Source: an uncultured Coriobacteriales bacterium (lineage in GTDB: Bacteria; Actinomycetota; Coriobacteriia; Coriobacteriales; UMGS124). Taken from it: a stretch of DNA of 64,000 nucleotides. Both the position numbers and the translations under genes were made by a program. This document shows positions 1-7,759 of the stretch, in pieces (positions within the stretch are counted from its first letter, which is position 1; each line of letters starts with the position of its first letter). The notes under the pieces were generated by a model. It did no database searches. It saw only the letters and a list, made by a program, of their open reading frames with translations, and was not told where the DNA came from. The stretch is taken from positions 1 through 64,000 of the forward strand of contig CAKUAI010000011.1 of the NCBI GenBank assembly GCA_934636245.1, written 5' to 3'.

Positions 1-726
1 CCCGTGACCGAGGCCGCCGCCATCATGGAGGACGCCGCGTTCGACGGCCGAGGCGAGCGCTTCTTCGCCATCGCGCTGCTCCCCCGCAAGCAGGCCTACG
101 TCCACGACGTGCACCACGAGGGCGGCGAGGCTGTGTGCGACGTGGTGCGCCACGACGCGACGTTGCCCAACCCCACACAGAAAATCGACTCCTACGCCTT
201 CATCGCAACGAGCGACTTCTCCGTGGACTTCCACGACAAGGAACGCGTTATCGCAGGTAGCACGTGCATGCTTCTACCCGACGGTCTGCTTCAGTGCAGT
301 TCGGCAGCCTCCACCAAGGAGGTCATGCAAACGGTGGCCCGCATCGTTGAGGACGTGGCCAACGAGTACGGCGCCAACGCGGCGACCGCCGTGTCGCGCG
401 CCAAGGCCGTCATGCAGGAGAAGGCCGACGAAGGCGACTTCCTGCCGCCATGGGAGCTCGGCGAGGACGTGTTCGAGGACGCACCGCAGATGCGCGAGCG
501 CTACGAGGAGATGGCCCGCGAGGAGGAGCTGCCCGAGCGCGTGCACGTGAAGAAGAGCGTGGCCCACGCCGCCAACCGAAGCCACCGCATCCGCACCGAC
601 ACCGGCATCGAGATCACCTTCCCGTCCGAGTACAGCATGAACCCCAACTTCATCGAGTTCGTGACGCAATCCGACGGCTCCATGTCCATCGAGCTCAAGA
701 ACATCGGGCACATCGAGAACAGGTAA
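1..726 (+). CDS. Nucleoid-associated protein, NdpA family (partial, 5' end outside window)
   Basis: The frame is open from the first base, so the true start lies to the left; 240 or more residues are visible, against roughly 330-350 usual for the family. The C-terminal 45 residues carry the block typical of the 37-kDa nucleoid-associated family (PF04245): an IRTDTGIEITFP strand, then NPNFIEFV, then SIELKNIG. The middle part (about residues 110-190) is rich in Glu, Arg and Ala and probably helical. In E. coli the relative YejK (NdpA) is a cytosolic protein that associates with the nucleoid; its exact role is unclear. A strong hairpin follows 42 bases after the stop, so this is probably the last gene of its transcript. 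Confidence 0.8.
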   Translation, partial: PVTEAAAIMEDAAFDGRGERFFAIALLPRKQAYVHDVHHEGGEAVCDVVRHDATLPNPTQKIDSYAFIATSDFSVDFHDKERVIAGSTCMLLPDGLLQCSSAASTKEVMQTVARIVEDVANEYGANAATAVSRAKAVMQEKADEGDFLPPWELGEDVFEDAPQMRERYEEMAREEELPERVHVKKSVAHAANRSHRIRTDTGIEITFPSEYSMNPNFIEFVTQSDGSMSIELKNIGHIENR

Positions 727-767
727 CTACCACCCCATCCACCGACATCCCAATATTTCCCCAGCTC

Positions 768-805
768 AAGCCGCCTACTACCGAGCGTGGTAGGCGGCTT
801 TTCTC
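768..805 (+). terminator. Rho-independent terminator after the NdpA-like gene
   Basis: Arms 768-780 and 788-800 pair over 13 bp with one G-T wobble around a 7-base loop; the right arm ends in TT and runs into TTTTCT. Confidence 0.85.
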
Positions 806-930
806 ATGCGTGGGATGGTCAATCGGGCCCTATGGTGCCACATTGGGACCCAAGCACGAGAAGAAGCCGGGCCCGCACCAGGACCCCGGCCGAGTGCATC
901 CGTACCCATCTCGTTGAAGGGGGATTTACT

Positions 931-2463
931 ATGTCCGAACTGACTCGCAGGAACTTTGTCGCCGGTGCATGCGCTGCTGGAGCTGCAGCCCTCGCCGCCT
1001 CGGGCAGCCTCATCGGCTCGGCCAAGGCCGCCGAGGAGCCCGAAACCTGGGACGAGGAGTGCGACGTCCTTATCCTGGGCGCCGGCGGCACCGGCCTGTC
1101 TGCTGCCTGCGCTGCCGCCGAGGCTGGCGCAAAGGTCATCGTCGTGGACGCCGACGAGAAGTCGGGCGGCACCACGGCCATGTCGGGCGGCGTCATCCAG
1201 GCCGCAGGCACTCAGTGGCAGAAGGAATTCACCGATTTCCAGGACGACACGCCTGAAAAGCACGCCCAGTGCTACATGGAGCAGGCCGAGGGCATCGGCC
1301 ACGAGGACCTCATCACCACGATGTGCAACCGCGCCCCTGAGCTCATCGAATGGCTGTCCACCATCGGCATCAAGTGGGTCAACGTCTACGGCAACTGCCA
1401 TGTGCCCTATGTTACCGAGGGCCTGCACGCCGACCGCATCCACGTCTACGAGGGCGGCGGCGCCGGCGGACAGGGCGGCGTGCTGACCGACGCCGAGACC
1501 GCCGAGGCCGAGCGCCTGGGCGCCACGTTCGAGTACAACACCTGCGCCAAGCGCCTCGTCTTCACCGAGGGCAAGGGCGTCATGGGCGCCATCGTCGAGC
1601 GCGACGGAGCAGAGCTCGCCATCAAGGCAGCCAAGGGCGTCATCCTGGCGCTTGGCGGCATCGACCGCGCCGAGGACCTCTGCATGAGCTTCAACCAGCA
1701 GCAGTACTGGGACCTCACCACGCAGATGAGTTACATCTCTCCCCTGGCCAATGGCGACGGCATCCGCATGGGCATGGCCGTAAACGGCCAGCTCGCCAGC
1801 GTGGGCGGCACCATCGACTACGACATGGCCACCGGCAACGCCACGACGAACGCCACGCCGCAGATTCCCTGCATCTTCGTCAGCTGCAAGGGCAAGCGCT
1901 TCGTGTGCGAGGATGCCACCTACGCCTACACGTACCGCGCCATCTTCCAGCAGGAGACGCAGCTCGGCGGCCACACCTACATGATCTTCGACCAGAACGC
2001 CATCGAGCAGGGCCTCACGCCGTGGGCCGACGACCCCGAGGGCGCCGTGGCCGACGGCAAGCTCTTCAGCGCCGACACCGTCGAGGAGCTAGCCGAGCAG
2101 ATCGGCGTGCCCGCCTCCAACCTCAAGAGCACCGTCGACCTGTGGAACACCAACATCGAGGAGTCCGGCGAGGACCTCGAGTACGGCCGCGACACCCAGC
2201 TCATCAAGCTCGACAAGCCGCCGTTCTACGCCAACCTCAACATCTCGGCCAACCTGGGGTCGCTGGGCGGCCTGCTCATCAACACCAAGGCCGAGGTCAT
2301 CGACAACAACGGCGAGGTCATCCCCGGCCTGTATGCCGGCGGCATGAACTCGGGCGGCTGGTACGGCCTGTACTATCCGGGTTCGGGCACGTCGCTTTCC
2401 GGCGGCCTGGTCTGGGGCCACATCGCCGGCGAGTCGGCAGCAGCCGCTGAGGCGCGCGAGTAA
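931..2463 (+). CDS. Tat-exported FAD-dependent reductase, fumarate reductase flavoprotein type
   Basis: 510 residues from the ATG at 931, chosen because it follows GAAGGGGG and opens with the Tat motif TRRNFV; a 48-codon upstream extension has no signal-peptide logic. The FAD-binding Rossmann motif GAGGTG is at residues 50-55. A GKRF arginine near residue 321 matches the position of the catalytic arginine of flavocytochrome c fumarate reductases, and the C-terminal FAD loop reads PGLYAGG. The Tat signal predicts an extracytoplasmic enzyme that reduces an unsaturated organic acceptor. There is no heme motif and no FMN domain, so an external electron donor is needed. A LuxR regulator follows on the same strand at 2740. 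The substrate cannot be read from sequence. Confidence 0.9.
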   Translation: MSELTRRNFVAGACAAGAAALAASGSLIGSAKAAEEPETWDEECDVLILGAGGTGLSAACAAAEAGAKVIVVDADEKSGGTTAMSGGVIQAAGTQWQKEFTDFQDDTPEKHAQCYMEQAEGIGHEDLITTMCNRAPELIEWLSTIGIKWVNVYGNCHVPYVTEGLHADRIHVYEGGGAGGQGGVLTDAETAEAERLGATFEYNTCAKRLVFTEGKGVMGAIVERDGAELAIKAAKGVILALGGIDRAEDLCMSFNQQQYWDLTTQMSYISPLANGDGIRMGMAVNGQLASVGGTIDYDMATGNATTNATPQIPCIFVSCKGKRFVCEDATYAYTYRAIFQQETQLGGHTYMIFDQNAIEQGLTPWADDPEGAVADGKLFSADTVEELAEQIGVPASNLKSTVDLWNTNIEESGEDLEYGRDTQLIKLDKPPFYANLNISANLGSLGGLLINTKAEVIDNNGEVIPGLYAGGMNSGGWYGLYYPGSGTSLSGGLVWGHIAGESAAAAEARE

Positions 2464-2465
2464 AA

Positions 2466-2520
2466 TCGGGTCGCGCGGCGCCATGACGCTGGCCGGCCTC
2501 CTGCTAACGGACGGTTCGCG
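2466..2520 (+). repeat. Duplicated fragment of the downstream LuxR gene
   Basis: Bases 2466-2499 are identical over 34 nt to 3062-3095 inside the following LuxR gene. The next 21 bases still match at about 15 positions. The copy starts 3 bases after the flavoprotein stop codon and has no open frame of its own. It looks like a remnant of a tandem duplication or of an earlier regulator gene. Confidence 0.85.
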
Positions 2521-2523
2521 CTT

Positions 2524-2573
2524 CAAGCGGCCCGCTTTTTAAGGCAGCTCGCTTTTACAAGCGGCCCACTTTT
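2524..2573 (+). repeat. Short direct repeat with small stem-loops and T-runs
   Basis: CAAGCGGCCCGCTTTT (2524-2539) recurs with one change at 2558-2573, 34 bases apart. Each copy can fold AAGCG/CGCTT followed by a T-run, so these may act as weak terminators behind the flavoprotein gene. Confidence 0.5.
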
Positions 2574-2626
2574 AGAGACGTTGTCGTTCGCCACATAGCA
2601 CGCACGGCCTCTGACGTGCAATAATT

Positions 2627-2670
2627 CGTGCCCGGAACCGCAAGCAGCGCGGCTCCGGGCACGTTTGTTT
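2627..2670 (+). terminator. Rho-independent terminator after the 931-2463 flavoprotein
   Basis: Arms 2627-2640 and 2650-2663 pair over 14 bp with one mismatch and are followed by TTTGTTTG. It separates the flavoprotein from the LuxR gene at 2740, so the two are probably separate transcripts. Confidence 0.75.
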
Positions 2671-2739
2671 GAAGCGCGGGCTGAAAGCCCGCAAGTGCCG
2701 AGGGGGAAGACGTGCAACCGCAGGATGTAAGGGGCCGCG

Positions 2740-4251
2740 ATGCCAAACACAGCAGCTAAACCAGGAAGCCAGGCGTCGGCCGAACCTACTACCGATACGC
2801 CCGACAACCTGACGACTTCCCGCAGCCGCCTGCACGCTTGGCGCAGGGAGGCCGCCGACGAGCTCCAGTCCGGCTGGCCGCGCTGGGCGAGCTTTGCGTG
2901 CATCTGGCTGTGGTCGTGCCTTGTGGGCAAGACGTACCTGGCCTCAGGTGCCTTATCCCAGCTCAGCGGCATATTCGCCATTCCCACTGTCATTACGTTG
3001 CTTGCCAATGTCGCCACGCTCACCGTCATCGTCTTCCTATCGGATGCCCTGGCGACCATTGTCGGGTCGCGCGGCGCCATGACGCTGGCCGGCCTTTTGC
3101 TGACTGGCGGCTCGCTTGGCATCGCGCTCGCCACGTACACAAACAACGTTCCGGCTTTTGTGGCAGGCTCGTGCCTGGGAGGTGCAGCCATCGGCTTTCT
3201 CAAAATCGCGTGGGGCGAGATGTTCTCGCGCATGAGCCTGCAACGCGGGCTTGTGGACATGGGACTGTCGCTTGTCACCTCGACAATCGTGTTCCTTGTG
3301 CTGTTCGCCGCCCCACTTGTTGCCCAGGTCGGCGCACTTGTTCTCTGCGCGCTGCCCTGCTCGTGGCTCACATGGGAGGGAACGCGCCGCCTGGGCGAGA
3401 ATCCCACGCCGCCTCCCCCGCCGGGTGCGGCACGCACCATCTCATTTAGCTGGACGTTGCTCATCTTGCCCGTACTCGTGGGCCTCACGTTCGGACTCAT
3501 GGGCAGCGTGCTGGCCTCGCGTCCCACGACCACCGCCGGGATGGTAGGGCCCGCCGTGGCCGAATTTGCAGCCGGAGCATTTCTTCTCTTCGCAAGCCTG
3601 CTGCTCAGCCGCCGTTTTGGCGCCTCGCAGATTTACGCGCTCGGCTTGGTGGGCACAGCCGCCGGAGCCGCACTTGCCTCCGTCAGCGCTGTTCCCACCT
3701 GGCTGGCCGCCTCCGTCAACGAGCTGGGCTTTGCCGTTTTCTACTTCTTCATGGTCGTGTACTGGGGCGACCTGGCGCGTCGCATGAACCGTCCCGTGGT
3801 TCGCACGTATGCCTTTGGCTACCTGGTGTTCCAAGCGTCGCAAATACCTGGCTTTTTCACGGGAGAGGCGCTCGCCCCCGGTGCGGAGCAGGCGCTGTCG
3901 CCCCTCGTGTTTCTCTCCATCGTGCTCGCGCTGTTCGTGACCGTATTGCTTGTGTTCAACGACCCCCGCAGCGCCCTGCACCAGTGGCTTGCCGCCGGCG
4001 AACCCGCCGAGAGCGGCGACGAGATTCCCAACGCCTGCGCCGAGCTCGCAAGCACATACGCCCTCACGCCGCGCGAGCACGAGGTCCTGGGCCTGCTTGC
4101 CCGCGGAAGGACCGCAGCATACGTAGGCCACTCGCTAGGCATCTCGCAGGGCACCGCCAAGACGCACATCCGCAGCATCTACCACAAGATGGACATCCAC
4201 ACCCAACAAGACCTCATGGACCTCATTGAGGCCATGGCGAGCGGGCAATAG
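2740..4251 (+). CDS. LuxR-type transcriptional regulator with multi-span membrane N-terminus
   Basis: 503 residues. After a hydrophilic first 45 residues, about residues 50-410 are a chain of hydrophobic segments, roughly a dozen spans. The last 60 residues form a LuxR/GerE helix-turn-helix beginning LTPREHEVLGLLARGRT and ending in the HTQQDLMDLIE helix. The regulator should sit in the cytoplasmic membrane with its DNA-binding domain inside, and may sense an acceptor or a membrane state. It lies 276 bases behind a flavoprotein on the same strand, whereas most LuxR genes here are divergent from theirs. Part of its membrane-coding sequence (3062-3116) is copied at 2466-2520. Confidence 0.88.
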   Translation: MPNTAAKPGSQASAEPTTDTPDNLTTSRSRLHAWRREAADELQSGWPRWASFACIWLWSCLVGKTYLASGALSQLSGIFAIPTVITLLANVATLTVIVFLSDALATIVGSRGAMTLAGLLLTGGSLGIALATYTNNVPAFVAGSCLGGAAIGFLKIAWGEMFSRMSLQRGLVDMGLSLVTSTIVFLVLFAAPLVAQVGALVLCALPCSWLTWEGTRRLGENPTPPPPPGAARTISFSWTLLILPVLVGLTFGLMGSVLASRPTTTAGMVGPAVAEFAAGAFLLFASLLLSRRFGASQIYALGLVGTAAGAALASVSAVPTWLAASVNELGFAVFYFFMVVYWGDLARRMNRPVVRTYAFGYLVFQASQIPGFFTGEALAPGAEQALSPLVFLSIVLALFVTVLLVFNDPRSALHQWLAAGEPAESGDEIPNACAELASTYALTPREHEVLGLLARGRTAAYVGHSLGISQGTAKTHIRSIYHKMDIHTQQDLMDLIEAMASGQ

Positions 4252-4284
4252 ACAAGCAGGGCGGCACTGTCCTGCTTGTCTATT
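4247..4284. terminator. Shared hairpin holding the stop codons of two convergent genes
   Basis: AATAGACAAGCAGG (4247-4260) and CCTGCTTGTCTATT (4271-4284) form a perfect 14-bp inverted repeat with a 10-base loop. The stop of the LuxR gene (4249-4251) lies in one arm and that of hipA (4280-4282) in the other. There is no T-run, so it may act as an mRNA end stabiliser rather than a classic terminator. Confidence 0.65.
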
Positions 4285-5572
4285 GCAATCGCGCCAGCCT
4301 CTCCAATGCGGGGCCCTCGTGTCGAGATGCGGCCTGGGGGTAATCGGCGCGCGCTCGCTCCAGCCCAGATGCCAGGGCTTTCAAATCACTATCGAGCCGT
4401 TCTTCCAGGGCAGACCCAGACAGGCCCCAACTCGTCCCTTCGGAAATCAGCTCCTCACGTCCGACCTTGGATATCGCTATCTGGTTTGCCACCCGCATGC
4501 CCATGTGCTTTATCCCTGGCGTGATTTCCAAAGCCGGGACCACGTCGTACAAAGGGGAGAGCCTTATCCCCAACGGACTCACATGCATAAGCGAGTAGTT
4601 TTTCGCATGAGCATCTGTATTGCCCAGGGCCACATTGACAACCATCTGGTCAAACAGCCTCATGAGCTGGTCTTCCCCATCGTCTTCGGCATATCGAAGC
4701 AGCGTCTTTGCAATACGTGCGAAGGAGGGGTCACTTTTCTTGGGCGATGTGTGGGCAGCATATTTGTGCTCCGGCGATATTCCTAGCGCCTGAGCACAAT
4801 CCTCCTGGTGGATACGCGCAATCTCACCGCCTTCGCCTCTCATTCGATCAAAACGTTCAACGCAAAGGGCCTGCGCGCCATCGGGCAGCTCAAGTACTGC
4901 AACTTGCGTCGTGTCAGTCACACACGATGCCACATGCATGGCCCAAGCTTCCGCTTGAACCAGACCGGGGAAACGCAATGGCTGCGGCTTGACAATATGC
5001 GTAGATGGAGCGCCCCCAACCGGAATTGCAAAGCCATCTGACGAAACGTAAGAGGCGCCCTCAGCAAAAGGCGGCCCATACACACAAAGTTTTTCCTGAA
5101 ATCCGCCGAGTGACATGCGGAGCGTTTCCTGTGTGTCATACGGATAAGAGGGCAGAGCCGCAAGTCGTTCTGCCAGCGATGTCGCAGTAACCAGCTGATA
5201 GTCAACTTCTTGCCCCTTTTCACTCTTGCGCCTGTCTTGCCACTCAGCTTCCGACATGACGCTTACCGCACCGGCGCACTCCCAACCGATACATTCGAGC
5301 ACGTCGATGTAATCGCCGCCCTCAATATCATAAAACCGCCTAACCTGATCAAGGCGAGCGTCTTCCGGTAAAAGGCCCTGGAACCAAATGGCAGTTGTCG
5401 CCGCGTCATATTCGCTCTCGCAAACAGGAAAAAAAGTCGAAAGCAGCGGGGTGCCCTGCATACGCGAGGCAACATCTGCAGTATACGAAAAGCGAGCGCC
5501 ATTGCGAACCCGACGGAGAATTCCAATACGCTTGTTGTGCAGGCAAACCGCCAAAGTCGAACTACCAGTCAT
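4280..5572 (-). CDS. hipA: HipA-family serine/threonine kinase toxin
   Basis: 430 residues from the ATG at 5572, which follows AAGGGTGG at good spacing; an ATG at 5608 would add 12 residues but has no ribosome site. The N-terminal part (about 1-100) is the HipA N-domain. The kinase core has the catalytic segment GNTDAHAKNYSL and then LSPLYDVV, the expected Asp/Asn motifs of HipA kinases. E. coli HipA phosphorylates glutamyl-tRNA synthetase and causes dormancy; the target here is unknown. The start lies inside the end of hipB (11-base overlap), so the two are translationally coupled. It converges with the LuxR gene at 2740-4251. Confidence 0.9.
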   Translation of the reverse strand: MTGSSTLAVCLHNKRIGILRRVRNGARFSYTADVASRMQGTPLLSTFFPVCESEYDAATTAIWFQGLLPEDARLDQVRRFYDIEGGDYIDVLECIGWECAGAVSVMSEAEWQDRRKSEKGQEVDYQLVTATSLAERLAALPSYPYDTQETLRMSLGGFQEKLCVYGPPFAEGASYVSSDGFAIPVGGAPSTHIVKPQPLRFPGLVQAEAWAMHVASCVTDTTQVAVLELPDGAQALCVERFDRMRGEGGEIARIHQEDCAQALGISPEHKYAAHTSPKKSDPSFARIAKTLLRYAEDDGEDQLMRLFDQMVVNVALGNTDAHAKNYSLMHVSPLGIRLSPLYDVVPALEITPGIKHMGMRVANQIAISKVGREELISEGTSWGLSGSALEERLDSDLKALASGLERARADYPQAASRHEGPALERLARLQ

Positions 5573-5834
5573 GGGAGGACCACCCTTCTTGACCATGTTC
5601 TGCAACATGAACTTGGGCGTTCTTGGGCACGATAACTAACCTCAAGCCCAGAAGCTGCCATGCCTTCTCGAGCGTCGCAGCCGAAACGCCTTCGCCGTTT
5701 TCAAGGGCCGAGAGCGTGGCATGGGAAACACCCAACTTGCGAGCAAATTGCTCCTGCGTAAGTCCCTTCTCCTTACGGACCTGACGCAAAAATGCCCCTG
5801 TTTGCTCAAGAGAGTACGAGTTGGTCCATGACAT
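5562..5834 (-). CDS. hipB: HipB-type XRE antitoxin and autorepressor
   Basis: 90 residues with an XRE-type helix-turn-helix at about residues 10-65: LRQVRKEKGLTQEQFARKLG, then SHATLSALENGEG. A short hydrophilic tail follows, as in HipB antitoxins. It should bind HipA and repress the operon. The gene overlaps the hipA start and is preceded by AAGGGGCC. A perfect TATAAT on the minus strand (5871-5876) and a 14-bp inverted repeat at 5901-5943 lie upstream and fit an autoregulated promoter. Confidence 0.9.
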   Translation of the reverse strand: MSWTNSYSLEQTGAFLRQVRKEKGLTQEQFARKLGVSHATLSALENGEGVSAATLEKAWQLLGLRLVIVPKNAQVHVAEHGQEGWSSHDW

Positions 5835-5870
5835 GGCGGCCCCTTGAAGACGGCGTTGTGCGACAATCAG

Positions 5871-5876
5871 ATTATA
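5871..5876 (-). promoter_or_regulatory. -10 box of the hipBA promoter
   Basis: The minus strand reads TATAAT 37 bases ahead of the hipB start. A weak -35 candidate, TAGATA, lies 18 bases further upstream. Confidence 0.6.
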
Positions 5877-5900
5877 GTCCCTCCCACCAGGTGATATCTA

Positions 5901-5943
5901 AAATATTTGATATTTCTACCTATGCTCTCAATATCAAATATTT
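5901..5943. promoter_or_regulatory. Candidate HipB operator: 14-bp inverted repeat
   Basis: AAATATTTGATATT (5901-5914) and AATATCAAATATTT (5930-5943) are perfect reverse complements with a 15-base spacer, placed just upstream of the hipBA promoter. HipB operators in other bacteria are also inverted repeats, so HipB is the natural candidate ligand. The end of the LuxR gene at 6009 is 66 bases away. Confidence 0.6.
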
Positions 5944-6008
5944 TTGACAGAAACCAAGCGGGAAGGTCGACCGGCCATCTTCCATGCCGGCCCATCTCCC
6001 TCGCACCT

Positions 6009-7502
6009 CTACCCCATGAACAAGTCAATCAGTTCCTGCTTGGAGTGGACGCCAAGCTTGGGGTAGGCGCTCTTGAGGTAGCTGCGCACCGTCTCGGGGG
6101 CGATGCCGAGCTCGCCGGCGATGTACACAGCCGAGCGGCCGCAAGCGACAAGCGCCACGACCTGCTCCTCTCGGGCCGTCAACGAATGCTCACGGGCAAG
6201 GCGCGCAGCGGTCTCCTCAAACGCGACCGGCCTGTCGGCAACGTCAACGGCGTCGGCAGCCTGACCCCCCTCGGCTCCCTGAGTCTCCCCAGACGCCTCG
6301 GCCACGTCTCGCCCCGCCTGCCCCTTAGCCTCAGGCACGCCACCTGACCTGCGGGTTTTAAGCGACCACACGAGCACCAACGACATCGCATACATCGCAG
6401 CGCCAGCCACCATGAGAACACGCGCCGTAGCGTCTACGCCCTCGGCGACGCCGATCGTCCAGCCCACGACAAGGCCCGCCAGAATACAAGCGCGCGCCAC
6501 AAACGACACGCCCGCCACGCAGGCGACAATCGGAACGCCGTGCTCCCGCGAGCTCTGAAGCAGCAAGAACAGCACCGACGTGCCCACCATGCCCTGCAAA
6601 AACACGAGCACCGCGCTAAAGAGCGTTCCGTATGCGCTGCTGGTAAACGGCAGCAGCGCCAAGGCAAGGGCGAAAAACGGGAACAACCGCTCGAACAAAA
6701 GCCTGATATCGGGAAGCTCGCGGCGCCTCATCACCAGAACAATTAGGCAAATGTATGCGGCAAGAGTTGCCAGCGTCTTGGCCCCAGCAGCAGACCCGTC
6801 GCCCGCCGCGTCAACCGCCTGGAACGACAGCACGAGTCCCATGACCATTTCGAGCGCCAGAAACACAACGAGAGGCCCCGCAACTGACACGAGAACAGAG
6901 CGCACCGACGCAGTGGAGAGCTCCCGCTCGGCGCCCTGCCCCCGAGGTGCCTCGCCAGGCATCCGCGCGAGCAGCACAATGCTGGCCACACATGCCACGC
7001 ATGCAGCAAGGCAACCCGCAACGCCAGGCAGAATCGCAAACACCGGGGAAACGAGCCCTGCGAGAAGGTAGGCGGCGGCAATGACCAGCAGGCATTCACC
7101 CGCAGGCAGCACGGCAACAAGCGCAAGCCACACGGCGTTGGGCACCGCAGACCCCAGGCCGTACACGCCGGTTATCAAGGCCACGCCAACGGCATCGGGC
7201 AGCTCGCCGAGCAGCCCCAGGCCCGACAGAAGGTTGACGCCTACGAGCAGCGCCATGCACACGTACGCCGTGCGCCTGGGCATAAGCGAGGGCCGCTTCC
7301 ACGAAACGACGAACAGGCACGCCGTGACCACGAGGATGGCAAGGGACGCCACGAGGGAGAACCGGATATCATTGACAAACGGCAGCGTTCCCGAAGCTGT
7401 GGAAAGCGCCGAAGAATACGTCCAATCGAGGAGCGCCTTAAAAAGTCCGAAGCCGACGACGGGAAGGCCCAGGCGTCGCACTGCGGAATGCGAGACGTTC
7501 AC
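6009..7502 (-). CDS. LuxR-type regulator with multi-span membrane N-terminus
   Basis: 497 residues from a GTG at 7502 preceded by AAGGGGGT. About residues 10-370 are repeated hydrophobic spans, followed by a polar Gly/Ala/Glu-rich linker (about 375-430). The C-terminal LuxR domain begins LTAREEQVVALVACGRS and ends HSKQELIDLFMG. It is divergent from the flavoprotein at 7760 across a 257-base intergenic stretch, the commonest arrangement in this window, and probably controls it. Its polar linker between membrane part and HTH is longer than in most paralogs here. Confidence 0.88.
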   Translation of the reverse strand: MNVSHSAVRRLGLPVVGFGLFKALLDWTYSSALSTASGTLPFVNDIRFSLVASLAILVVTACLFVVSWKRPSLMPRRTAYVCMALLVGVNLLSGLGLLGELPDAVGVALITGVYGLGSAVPNAVWLALVAVLPAGECLLVIAAAYLLAGLVSPVFAILPGVAGCLAACVACVASIVLLARMPGEAPRGQGAERELSTASVRSVLVSVAGPLVVFLALEMVMGLVLSFQAVDAAGDGSAAGAKTLATLAAYICLIVLVMRRRELPDIRLLFERLFPFFALALALLPFTSSAYGTLFSAVLVFLQGMVGTSVLFLLLQSSREHGVPIVACVAGVSFVARACILAGLVVGWTIGVAEGVDATARVLMVAGAAMYAMSLVLVWSLKTRRSGGVPEAKGQAGRDVAEASGETQGAEGGQAADAVDVADRPVAFEETAARLAREHSLTAREEQVVALVACGRSAVYIAGELGIAPETVRSYLKSAYPKLGVHSKQELIDLFMG

Positions 7503-7759
7503 CTCGGACCCCCTTTATCACAGGCCGGAGGAAAAAATTCCAGCTATAACCAACATCAAAGCATTGAGTATACCATTCTTCCGTGCTCTCCCCCGCGAGA
7601 CATGCGGCCAAGAAGCACCTGCATTCTGCTTGGAATTTCAAGAAAACCGCTGCTAGGACCCATCCCCACATTTGGGGGTAGCGTTGCCGGGGCGATGCTG
7701 CCATGATGGGTGTGCTGGACGCCTTAAGGGGAGGCGTCCCAAACATACAGGAGGCAATC

